A DNA stretch of 40,085 bases from a virus: IMG/VR virus record IMGVR_UViG_3300008450_000116, positions 1-40,085 of that record. One strand, written 5' to 3'. A model generated the notes under the pieces. That model saw nothing but the letters and a program-made list of their open reading frames with translations. It made no database searches and was not told the DNA's origin. The position numbers and the translations under genes were made by a program. Of the stretch, positions 1-5,385 are shown piece by piece. How positions within the stretch are numbered: the stretch's first letter is position 1; the number at the start of each line of letters is the position of its first letter.

Positions 1-114
1 CCCACTTGATCCAGCCGTCTGCGTTCGTTACGCCGCCGTGTGGAACTGGTGACGCGGTGTCACCGGATCGAGCAGCAAATGCACACTCGCCACGCAAAGC
101 AGCATAAGCCGCCT
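1..114. repeat. Terminal direct repeat, left copy
   Basis: These 114 bases are identical to the last 114 bases of the window. A gene reads in frame from the right end into the left end when the two copies are merged. This is most simply the overlap of a circularly closed assembly rather than a physical phage terminus. A real short terminal repeat cannot be excluded from sequence alone. Confidence 0.95.
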
Positions 115-337
115 CGTCCTCGTAGTTGTCGGCCTTGAACTCACCCTGCTGACTGCGAACCATCTTTAGCAGGCCCATAAACAACCAGCCCTGCTCCTCG
201 GTCATCTCGACGCCAGACACGCACTTGAAGGCGCCAACCGTGGCCGCCATTGAGCGTTCTCCTGTCGGCTTATCGTATGTAGCTGCCCGGTCTTGCATGT
301 GGCCCAGGCCTGCTTTTAGGAAGTCTTGTGCTTTCAT
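1..337 (-). CDS. DUF6378-family phage protein, N-terminal part (crosses the contig join)
   Basis: The ATG is at 337. The gene runs leftward through base 1 and continues at 39971 down to 39802, giving 168 residues in total. The signature TYDKPTGERSMAAT followed by TEEQGWLFMGLLKMVRSQQG and a DNYEDEAAYAALRGE segment matches the DUF6378 domain common in phages of Proteobacteria; its biochemical role is unknown. The start overlaps the stop of the upstream 33-residue membrane peptide (ATGA), so it is translationally coupled. The gene would be split into two fragments in a linear reading of this contig. Confidence 0.85.
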   Translation of the reverse strand, partial: MKAQDFLKAGLGHMQDRAATYDKPTGERSMAATVGAFKCVSGVEMTEEQGWLFMGLLKMVRSQQGEFKADNYEDEAAYAALRGECAFAARSGDTASPVPHGGVTNADGWIKW

Positions 338-435
338 ACCAACCACCCCACCAAATAGAAAAGAGAAACCGCGCCAACAAACAGCGCCATAGATACCACG
401 CACAGTGCGAATGCTGCTACCAATTTATTTTGCAT
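334..435 (-). CDS. Small single-pass membrane protein (33 aa)
   Basis: The peptide starts MQNKLVAAFALCVV and is hydrophobic almost throughout (AFALCVVSMALFVGAVSLFYLVGW), so it would form one transmembrane helix. It overlaps the upstream HTH gene by 11 bases. It ends in an ATGA overlap with the DUF6378 gene, which supports it as a real gene despite its size. I cannot assign a function; single-helix peptides of this kind in phage early operons often act on host membrane targets, which is only a general expectation. Confidence 0.6.
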   Translation of the reverse strand: MQNKLVAAFALCVVSMALFVGAVSLFYLVGWLV

Positions 436-595
436 CGAGCTTTTCCTTGCGACGTGCGCGCTGGCCATCATAAGCGGACGGATTCACGAGCTGGTAAAGC
501 CGGCTGCGGCTGATCCCGTAAATCGCCATAAGGTCAGCGACCGGCATTCCTTCTGCGTACTCGCGGCGCAGCATTTCGTTTCGTTCGTTTTTCAT
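425..595 (-). CDS. Small helix-turn-helix protein (56 aa)
   Basis: Residues 8-35 read MLRREYAEGMPVADLMAIYG then ISRSRLYQLV, the typical layout of a resolvase/homeodomain-like helix-turn-helix in which 'G-x-P-V-A-D-L' forms the first helix and 'SRSRLYQ' the recognition helix. The C-terminus is strongly basic (RARRKEK). The ATG overlaps the stop of the upstream 95-residue gene as ATGA. It is probably a DNA-binding protein of the early operon. Its target is unknown. Confidence 0.65.
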   Translation of the reverse strand: MKNERNEMLRREYAEGMPVADLMAIYGISRSRLYQLVNPSAYDGQRARRKEKLDAK

Positions 596-879
596 TTGTC
601 ACCGCCAGCTTTCACGCTGAACAACTCTTCTCCAGCGCTGTTAATGCAATGCACGGACACGTTACCAAGGCCATCATCCAACCACGTATGCGAATCAGGC
701 AGCTTGATATGTCCAGAGATATCGCCAAGCCCAAGCGCATCAGCAGACGCCTGCATGGCATCGCGCATGAGCGCAACTGTGATAAGCGCCTCAGCCAATT
801 CCGTCAGGCAATCTTTGATCCGATCAGCCGGAACTTTATTAAGCACGTCATTAATCGTCGTCAGTTCGTAAGTCTTCAT
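592..879 (-). CDS. Hypothetical phage protein (95 aa)
   Basis: This 95-residue soluble protein starts MKTYELTTINDVLNKVPAD. The first half is helical and acidic (CLTELAEALITVALMRDAM); the second half (HTWLDDGLGNVSVHCINSAGEELFSV) reads as a small beta unit. An AGGAAT ribosome site precedes the ATG. No family is recognised. It is coupled at both ends: the 17-residue leader peptide ends at its start codon, and its stop overlaps the HTH gene downstream. Confidence 0.7.
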   Translation of the reverse strand: MKTYELTTINDVLNKVPADRIKDCLTELAEALITVALMRDAMQASADALGLGDISGHIKLPDSHTWLDDGLGNVSVHCINSAGEELFSVKAGGDK

Positions 880-929
880 GCTTGCGGATTCCTGTAAACC
901 ATCATTGCGAAAAATAGTAGGGCGATCAT
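876..929 (-). CDS. Possible 17-residue coupling peptide
   Basis: The frame MIALLFFAMMVYRNPQA starts in an ATGA overlap with the gene upstream and ends in a second overlap with the ATG of the gene downstream. It is hydrophobic. The exact overlap on both sides suggests that ribosomes pass through it, either to couple the flanking genes or to make a tiny membrane peptide. It could equally be a chance frame; only translation data would settle it. Confidence 0.35.
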   Translation of the reverse strand: MIALLFFAMMVYRNPQA

Positions 930-1117
930 TCGTCAGTCTCCAGCCATTCGCCGCACTCGCACTTGCCTTCTAGTTCGCAGGCTTGCTCATGAGTGTAAGT
1001 CATTCCGCACTCCTCCTCAGGACAGAACGCGCTTGGAGGGCCGTAGTCTGGCTCCATGTTGTCGTATCGAGCCTGGGCGCGTGCCATATTTGCGTTTGAT
1101 CGGCGGTTAGTTAGCAT
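926..1117 (-). CDS. Hypothetical cysteine-containing protein (63 aa)
   Basis: The N-terminus is basic and the C-terminal half carries FCPEEECGMTYTHEQACELEGKCECGEW written in two parts: a C-x4-C pair and then C-x5-C-x-C. The cysteines are spaced like a small zinc-binding module. No named family is recognised. It overlaps the upstream gene by 11 bases and shares ATGA with the next frame, consistent with the tightly packed early operon. Confidence 0.65.
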   Translation of the reverse strand: MLTNRRSNANMARAQARYDNMEPDYGPPSAFCPEEECGMTYTHEQACELEGKCECGEWLETDE

Positions 1118-1310
1118 TGCGAAGCTCCTCAGTGCGGCAGCTATAAGCGTTGTCTGCCAGCTTACCCGCCAGCAGATACTCGGTGACGCTGATATGGTCC
1201 ATCTCTAGCATGGCGCCTAGATATCCAATTACAGCCATTCTCGGCCCGTGCGGATCGTGGTCTGCGTTACGGACAAGTTCGATTCGCGCCAACAAATTAC
1301 TCAGTTTCAT
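1107..1310 (-). CDS. Hypothetical phage protein (67 aa)
   Basis: This is a mostly helical small protein with the central segment GPRMAVIGYLGAMLEMDHIS. The ATG at 1310 is preceded by a GGAG-type ribosome site. It contains no cysteine cluster, HTH or membrane segment that I can define. It lies in the leftward early operon, 29 bases after the stop of the HTH-like gene at 1340-1528. Confidence 0.6.
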   Translation of the reverse strand: MKLSNLLARIELVRNADHDPHGPRMAVIGYLGAMLEMDHISVTEYLLAGKLADNAYSCRTEELRNAN

Positions 1311-1339
1311 ACCGTCACTCCAGTCATTGAGCGCCTAGT

Positions 1340-1528
1340 CTATCGCAGCCCGCGCGACTTGCCTAGACAAATCGCTTTAGAAAGACGCTCTGGGTTAATT
1401 TCAAACCGGCCCGCAACGTCAATCAGTCGCGCGCCGTTTTCGATCAGTTCGTAGCACCTGGCGAGCAGGTCAGTTTGAATTCCATTTATGTGCGTTTTGA
1501 GCCTGGCGGATCTTTGAGCATTTTGCAT
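1340..1528 (-). CDS. Small HTH-like protein (62 aa)
   Basis: I use the ATG at 1528 (MQNAQRSARLKTHING) because a GAGG ribosome site lies just upstream. An open frame continues 18 codons further up without a good start. The segment LIENGARLIDVAGRFEINPERLSKAI has the helix-turn-helix rhythm 'AR-I-D-V-A-x-x-F-x-I-x-P-x-x-L' seen in short phage DNA-binding proteins. It overlaps the zinc-ribbon gene 1470-1637 by 59 bases in another frame, a larger overlap than elsewhere in this operon. Confidence 0.55.
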   Translation of the reverse strand: MQNAQRSARLKTHINGIQTDLLARCYELIENGARLIDVAGRFEINPERLSKAICLGKSRGLR

Positions 1529-1637
1529 GGTTGCCTCGATTCCGATAGCCTCCGCAGATATTGCAAAGGCTGTGCACCTCAAGCGCCCTAACTGCCAGCG
1601 GGCGCGGTTTGGTTGTGGCGGTGTAGTTGATTAGCAT
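1470..1637 (-). CDS. Small zinc-ribbon-like protein (55 aa)
   Basis: The peptide begins MLINYTATTKPRPLAVRALE and carries CNICGGYRNRGNHAKC, a C-x2-C followed by H-x2-C, a plausible single zinc site, and then a basic tail (SKIRQAQNAHKWNSN). Its ATG directly follows the stop codon of the upstream membrane protein. I infer nucleic-acid or protein binding through the zinc site; no specific function is known to me. Confidence 0.55.
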   Translation of the reverse strand: MLINYTATTKPRPLAVRALEVHSLCNICGGYRNRGNHAKCSKIRQAQNAHKWNSN

Positions 1638-1796
1638 TTATATCGACCTATCCAGTTTGCTGGTTTTGCGCTGGCCAAATTCATCAAATCTTTTATTTGC
1701 CAATATGCCCACTATCATTCCGACTACTAATAGAGCTGACACAAAAAAACCAAGCCATGAGAAAACTTCCAGTATTTTGCCGGCGTTAATTTCCAT
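1638..1796 (-). CDS. Small single-pass membrane protein (52 aa)
   Basis: The start MEINAGKILEVF is chosen at 1796, where the ATG overlaps the TGA of the upstream gene. An open frame extends 19 codons further but runs inside that gene. One transmembrane helix is clear (WLGFFVSALLVVGMIVGILA), followed by a basic tail (NKRFDEFGQRKTSK), which favours a cytoplasmic C-terminus. Function is unknown. Confidence 0.6.
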   Translation of the reverse strand: MEINAGKILEVFSWLGFFVSALLVVGMIVGILANKRFDEFGQRKTSKLDRSI

Positions 1797-2089
1797 CACT
1801 CGCCCCCCGCAGCTTTTGCGCGGGATTTGGCGCATAACTGCCAGCCCTGCCACTTAAGATCGACGTCGACGTATTGATACGAGCCGTCGGCGAACTTAAT
1901 GCAGTGGTTTGGCTGCCTCTGCGCCTCAAACAACGCCCGCTCATTTTCCTCGTCGTACTGGTGAGAGGCTAGGTGGTCGGCGTGCAGGACGTAATCGCCA
2001 GTTGATGCCGGCTCCATAACTGCGCATGGCTGATAGTGGCAATCGAGGCCGTTCTGGTTGATGTCATACCGCTTTATCGTCGCGCTCAT
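1796..2089 (-). CDS. Hypothetical phage protein (97 aa)
   Basis: This soluble protein starts MSATIKRYDINQNGLDCHY. It contains the pattern 'GDYVLHADHLA' and ends with a short basic stretch (CAKSRAKAAGGE). Similar short proteins with a conserved 'G-x-Y-V-x-x-x-D-x-x' core are frequent in phages of Pseudomonas-like hosts and have no assigned role. It overlaps the zinc-ribbon gene upstream (ATGA) and the membrane protein downstream (TGATG). Confidence 0.7.
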   Translation of the reverse strand: MSATIKRYDINQNGLDCHYQPCAVMEPASTGDYVLHADHLASHQYDEENERALFEAQRQPNHCIKFADGSYQYVDVDLKWQGWQLCAKSRAKAAGGE

Positions 2090-2217
2090 GGCTTGGCCTC
2101 GTCGTCGTCATTTTCTCGGCCTGCGCACCATCCGCAGTACGGGCAAGAGTTTCCGCCAGAACAACCTAGATAGGCGCCGCATGCGGTATTTTGGCAATAC
2201 AAGTAAACACCGCTCAT
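2086..2217 (-). CDS. Cysteine-rich mini-protein, zinc-ribbon type (43 aa)
   Basis: Six cysteines lie in 43 residues: YCQNTACGAYLGCSG then NSCPYCGWCAG. The CPYCGWC block is the knuckle of a rubredoxin/zinc-ribbon fold. The acidic C-terminus (RENDDDEAKP) is flexible. The ATG overlaps the stop of the upstream gene (TGATG), and the stop overlaps the next ATG. This is too small for the usual gene-finding cut-off, but the coupling and the cysteine pattern support it. Function is unknown. Confidence 0.65.
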   Translation of the reverse strand: MSGVYLYCQNTACGAYLGCSGGNSCPYCGWCAGRENDDDEAKP

Positions 2218-2660
2218 CACACACCGCCCTTGCCGTTGAGGCGCGCGACTTCATCAAGTGCGCGGTTGTACCAGTCGCAAGCGTATTGAGCCGCTGTAAG
2301 GTCAGCGCCTTTGACCGTTGGAATTGCGGCCATACGCTCAGGCATCACAACCGCCCGCGCTTGAAGGGCTGCGACGATGCGGGCTCTGGCCGCCCAAGCT
2401 CTGTATGGCAGGAATGCCGCGCTGATAAATGTCGTGTCTATCGAGTCTGCAATTAGCTGATCGCGGCGGAACCATTGATCAAACAGAGCGCGCTCGTCTA
2501 CAACCTCCGGCACCTCGCCCGCAGGATTGGCGCTGACTGGCTTGCGGATGTTCAGAGCCTGGAATAACTCGGGGCCAAAATCATCTATCGCGCCCATGCT
2601 TATTAGGCGTTGGCGAATACCCTCAAGAATTTTCCGATCTATCATCACTTGATCACTCAT
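2217..2660 (-). CDS. Hypothetical phage protein (147 aa)
   Basis: The start at 2660 (MSDQVMIDRKILEGIRQR) is chosen because it overlaps the end of the upstream gene by only 8 bases; the open frame extends further upstream inside that gene. The C-terminal half contains DERALFDQWFRR and later AAQYACDWYNRALDEV, motifs that recur in accessory proteins of phages infecting Pseudomonas and relatives, usually next to Ea22-like proteins as here. No enzymatic motif is visible. Confidence 0.7.
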   Translation of the reverse strand: MSDQVMIDRKILEGIRQRLISMGAIDDFGPELFQALNIRKPVSANPAGEVPEVVDERALFDQWFRRDQLIADSIDTTFISAAFLPYRAWAARARIVAALQARAVVMPERMAAIPTVKGADLTAAQYACDWYNRALDEVARLNGKGGV

Positions 2661-3336
2661 CGCCTTGGCCCTCAGTGGTAGATGGCGCAGGGGCTGCTCG
2701 GTAGGCGGCAAGAGCATCACGAGCCAAAATGCCCATGTGCATCTTCGTGAAGCCTGGGTCTTTGATTCCGCTGCATGGCGCATAGGCAGCGACTTTCTCC
2801 AGCACCTCAACCAGCCCCGCATCCGCTGCCGGTGCTGCTGGGGCGGCATTTATGGCGGCGCGATAGGCTGCGGTAAGTCCAGCCTCAAACCCCCCAACAT
2901 CAACCACCAATCCCTGCATGGCCCGCAGAATTTCAGGCGTCGGCTCAACCGGCACCAGTCGCCACCCATCCGCCACCCCCTGCTGCTCGGCGCTTACCAC
3001 TGGGGCGGCGTAGAGCGGTAGCGGTTCGTGCCGTGGCGGGTTGCGAGTAGCCCTAACCACGATGTTGCTGTGGTCACGCAAGAATGCAGCGTCGACCCAC
3101 AGCGCCGGCTCCTGCGCTTTGATGGCGGCAAGTTCTGCGTGTAGCTTGCGGAACTCTCTAAGAGAATGCACAGACACAGTAACCGGCCCGTCAGCCTCCA
3201 GCTCAGCAATCCGCGCCAACGCATCCCGCTCAAGCACACACGGCTCATCCACAACAGTCTCCCGCTTCTCAAGTCCAACTGACTTGCGCGTTACGTTTCC
3301 TTCGATCTCTTCGTGGTAGTAGGCGACGATTCTCAT
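2653..3336 (-). CDS. Ea22-like/accessory phage protein (227 aa)
   Basis: Its domains appear to be a basic/acidic N-terminus (MRIVAYYHEEIEGNVTRKS), a helical middle (REFRKLHAELAAIKAQEPALWV), a linker AEQQGVADGWRLVPVEPTPE typical of many phage accessory proteins, and an alanine-rich C-terminal region. I recognise the GWRLVPVEPTPE block as widespread in phages of gammaproteobacteria but know no activity for it. Promoter 3364-3393 lies directly upstream, so this gene can start its own transcript inside the operon. Confidence 0.7.
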   Translation of the reverse strand: MRIVAYYHEEIEGNVTRKSVGLEKRETVVDEPCVLERDALARIAELEADGPVTVSVHSLREFRKLHAELAAIKAQEPALWVDAAFLRDHSNIVVRATRNPPRHEPLPLYAAPVVSAEQQGVADGWRLVPVEPTPEILRAMQGLVVDVGGFEAGLTAAYRAAINAAPAAPAADAGLVEVLEKVAAYAPCSGIKDPGFTKMHMGILARDALAAYRAAPAPSTTEGQGDE

Positions 3337-3363
3337 ACTGCATTCCTCCGTAGGTGAGCCGCG

Positions 3364-3393
3364 ATTATTGACTAGACTCGCGGCGTTTGTCTA
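3364..3393 (-). promoter_or_regulatory. Leftward promoter, CTAGACA type
   Basis: On the minus strand TAGACA (3388-3393), an 18-base spacer and AATAAT (3364-3369) precede the gene starting at 3336. The -35 is preceded by an AAATAACC tract, as at 36348 and 36815. A second CTAG-containing half (GTCTAG) inside the spacer makes a short inverted repeat with the -35. Confidence 0.55.
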
Positions 3394-3400
3394 GGGTTAT

Positions 3401-3790
3401 TTACATGGATTGGCCGATTTGTGCGGCGGCGCGGACGATGGCGCGGCGGGTGGCCGCAAAAGCATCACTTACAACAAGCTCTAAAGCTTCGCCACTACTT
3501 GCAGCAACGTGCGGAGATCCCGCTGCGTTTATGCTCATGCAGAAGAATGACGTTCCTCGCCTGTCTTTTGTTGTCGGATCTATTTGCGCCAGCTTTACCG
3601 CCAACCGCAGCGCATCACCGTCGTCGGTTAGTGGGTTCCATTTATCCTCAAAGAAAATCCCGGATCTTTTGACAAAAGGCCCGTAGAAATCCAGCATTTC
3701 AAAGTCGCCAACGTCTGATGCGCAGGGCCTCCAGTAAATATCGATACCTGAAGCCTTAGCCGCCAACTCCAACAACTCACGATCACTCAT
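3401..3790 (-). CDS. Phage ABA-sandwich-like protein (129 aa)
   Basis: The core 'FEDKWNPLTDDGDALRLAVKL' and the C-terminal 'FAATRRAIVRAAAQIG' are the two conserved blocks of the small phage ABA-sandwich family (DUF2591-like), which occurs in accessory regions of many temperate and virulent phages. Family function is unknown. It is a single transcription-operon member with a 52-base gap to the methyltransferase upstream and the internal promoter 3364-3393 just downstream. Confidence 0.75.
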   Translation of the reverse strand: MSDRELLELAAKASGIDIYWRPCASDVGDFEMLDFYGPFVKRSGIFFEDKWNPLTDDGDALRLAVKLAQIDPTTKDRRGTSFFCMSINAAGSPHVAASSGEALELVVSDAFAATRRAIVRAAAQIGQSM

Positions 3791-3842
3791 CGTATTTCTC
3801 CGTTTTGTTATAAAGTAACGTTTTAGCCGAGAATTAGAGCTG

Positions 3843-4409
3843 TTACTCTAAAATCCCCCACTGATCCGCCATCGCATCGGCGATCCCTTGGTAAGTCTCG
3901 CTTCGTTTTTTCCAGCGATCTTGACTTGGTGGCATCTTGTGAACTCTATTTTCCCGACCTTCAACGATGTCTGTAGGCGTAAGAGCCGGAAGGTTATGCA
4001 GCCAAAAACCAGTTTTTTTTGTTTCGCCATGCCCAAACTGCCAGGGCTGGACATACTGAGTTGCAGGCATTTGAATAACCCCCACTGGGTTTTCCATACA
4101 GACGCGCTCAGCATGGAATTTTGCCAGCTCCCAAAGCGCAACCGTCCAAGCCATAGAATCAATTCTAGCTTGATGCTTTGGCATTCCTTTTCCATACCAG
4201 CGATTGCCAGAAACACAAAGAGCCGTGCATGGTGGATGCATGATTATAAGATCCCATCCGCGCTTAATAACCTCCACGCAGTCGCCTTGAATGTGAAATT
4301 CACTTACATCATCAGCAGGCAAAATATCGTTAGACCAGGCTTCATGGCCTAACTTCCTAAAAGCCTCTCTAACCTTTCCGCTAGATTCGCAGGCAATTAA
4401 AACTTTCAT
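3843..4409 (-). CDS. C5-type DNA cytosine methyltransferase-like protein (188 aa)
   Basis: The start MKVLIACESSGKVREAF at 4409 shares ATGA with the upstream gene. LIACESSG resembles the SAM-binding loop; DLIIMHPPC (residues 53-61) holds the PPC catalytic loop with its nucleophilic cysteine; and CMENPVGVI (104-112) matches the EN-V motif of C5 enzymes. GFWLHNLPALTPT is typical of the shortened phage members. At 188 residues it is much shorter than restriction-type C5 methyltransferases and lacks an evident target-recognition domain. It probably modifies phage DNA against host restriction, or has another cytosine-modifying role. Confidence 0.8.
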   Translation of the reverse strand: MKVLIACESSGKVREAFRKLGHEAWSNDILPADDVSEFHIQGDCVEVIKRGWDLIIMHPPCTALCVSGNRWYGKGMPKHQARIDSMAWTVALWELAKFHAERVCMENPVGVIQMPATQYVQPWQFGHGETKKTGFWLHNLPALTPTDIVEGRENRVHKMPPSQDRWKKRSETYQGIADAMADQWGILE

Positions 4410-4594
4410 TCTGTGTCTCCGATTAGTTGTTTTAGGCATGGTTGTTCTGCGGCGTATTTTTCCAGCCTCACCTGATCCCGATCAGACAGCGTATATGACG
4501 CCAGGTAGCGCTCCTTAATGCCTGATTGCTTGGCGATTGTGGCGAGGGGATAGCCTTCGCGGAGGAGGGTGGCGATGATTTCGGCGTGGGTCAT
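4406..4594 (-). CDS. Small HTH protein (62 aa)
   Basis: MTHAEIIATLLREGYPLATIAKQ followed by SGIKERYLASYTLSD reads as a helix-turn-helix of the Fis/resolvase-like type ('G-x-P-L-A-x-I-A-K-x-S-G-I-x-x-x-Y'). It overlaps the methyltransferase start (ATGA) and the upstream gene by 4 bases. It is likely a small DNA-binding protein of the early operon; specificity cannot be predicted. Confidence 0.65.
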   Translation of the reverse strand: MTHAEIIATLLREGYPLATIAKQSGIKERYLASYTLSDRDQVRLEKYAAEQPCLKQLIGDTE

Positions 4595-4914
4595 TTCGCT
4601 TGCTCCATGGCGGCGTCGATGGCGGCGTCAAGCGTTTCAGCCCGACAGTTGTGGTTTTCATATTCGTTCATGTCGCCACCTTCCCCGCAATAGAACTCGT
4701 CCGGACCGACATACCACGCGCTATCACGCAACCACCGATACCGCCCAGCATCCTTGCGCAGCTCTGCGTTTTCGGCGCGCAGGGTGCGGAGTTCATACAG
4801 TAGGCGCAGCGTATGCTCTGGATATGCGTAACCCCCGTCGAGCGCTTCCTGCTCAATCTCCCCCAGCAACTCATCGGTAAGCTTTTGTACCGCCGCTGTA
4901 GTTTCCATCTTCAT
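4591..4914 (-). CDS. First gene of the leftward early operon, hypothetical (107 aa)
   Basis: The ATG at 4914 is taken (another lies at 4908); both follow a GAGGGG ribosome site. The N-terminal half is helical, with a heptad-like stretch LRTLRAENAELRKDAGRYRWLRD, and the C-terminus has LDAAIDAAM. The 'ENAELRKDAGRYRWLRD' block is very common in accessory proteins of phages and prophages of gammaproteobacteria, without a known function. It is the promoter-proximal gene of the operon started at 4946-4973. Confidence 0.75.
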   Translation of the reverse strand: MKMETTAAVQKLTDELLGEIEQEALDGGYAYPEHTLRLLYELRTLRAENAELRKDAGRYRWLRDSAWYVGPDEFYCGEGGDMNEYENHNCRAETLDAAIDAAMEQAK

Positions 4915-4945
4915 CACCCCTCATCCGGTCAATTCCCGTCTGGTG

Positions 4946-4973
4946 ATAGTAGCTTGTCTAGTAGTGGTGTCAA
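4946..4973 (-). promoter_or_regulatory. Leftward early promoter
   Basis: On the minus strand TTGACA (4968-4973) and TACTAT (4946-4951) are separated by 16 bases, with the first gene starting 32 bases further on. A CTAGACA heptamer like the phage's other promoters lies inside the spacer. It is the best candidate to drive all leftward genes down to 38683. Confidence 0.65.
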
Positions 4974-4995
4974 GAAAAATGTTTTATCCGTTTAT

Positions 4996-5010
4996 CGGTA
5001 TTTTTTACCG
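4996..5010. repeat. Inverted repeat CGGTA-N5-TACCG
   Basis: A 15-base perfect inverted repeat with a T5 centre sits 23 bases upstream of the early promoter -35. It could be a regulator-binding site or part of an upstream promoter element. No other exact copy was noticed in the intergenic regions I read. Confidence 0.4.
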
Positions 5011-5355
5011 TTCTAGAAAAAATACACTTGTGCGATATTTTGAACAAATCAGCAAAAGCAGGCCAAAATCTGTCTAGTTGTAACAAGATGTTTCACCTAT
5101 AGAGGGTTTTAATAACAAATATCTATATAAATAATATATATCTATAGCTTCTATCTATATCTCTATTGTCTTTTTTCTTTTTTCTTTTTTTCTCTCTCTT
5201 TCCAGTGTCTCAACGTATTTACTGGCTTTAGGTCATTTTTGTGCCTTTTATGTGTATATCTCTATATAGGGTTTTCTAAAAAAAAGAAAAAATCAGCTCA
5301 AAGCCGCGCAGCACTAGGGCTTTAGCGTTTTCTTAGGCCAGAAAAAGTTTTCATC
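5011..5355. other. AT-rich gene-free segment, candidate replication origin
   Basis: This stretch has no credible gene. It contains TATCTATA at 5120-5127, 5139-5146 and 5152-5159, the variant TATCTCTA at 5158-5165 and 5257-5264, and a polypyrimidine tract at about 5169-5202. Two related blocks, TATAGAGGGTTTT near 5098 and TATATAGGGTTTT near 5263, flank the repeats. It directly adjoins the 3' end of the primase-helicase gene. Iterated sequence, easily melted DNA and this position together suggest an origin. That is inference; the segment may instead be only a long untranslated or regulatory region. Confidence 0.45.
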
Positions 5356-5382
5356 AAAAAAAAAGGAGCCTTTCGGCCCCTT
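5356..5382 (-). terminator. Intrinsic terminator of the primase gene
   Basis: On the minus strand AAGGGGCC, a GAAA tetraloop and GGCTCCTT form an 8-pair stem (one G-U) followed by a run of nine T. It lies 3 bases after the primase stop codon. Confidence 0.9.
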
Positions 5383-5385
5383 CGG

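Noticed and set aside
1-114. T7-type physical short direct terminal repeat
   Set aside because: The repeat falls inside a coding gene restored by circular closure, and the terminase and capsid are P22-like, a group with headful packaging. Assembly overlap is simpler.
3834-3851. Small palindrome TTAGAG-N6-CTCTAA at the end of the methyltransferase gene
   Set aside because: It looks like a terminator stem but is AT-rich, short and not followed by a T run on the minus strand. The downstream genes appear to belong to the same operon.
5098-5275. CRISPR-like array from the repeated TATCTATA units
   Set aside because: Units are only 8 bases, spacing is irregular (19 and 13 bases) and there are no cas genes; they fit iterons or simple AT-rich repeats.
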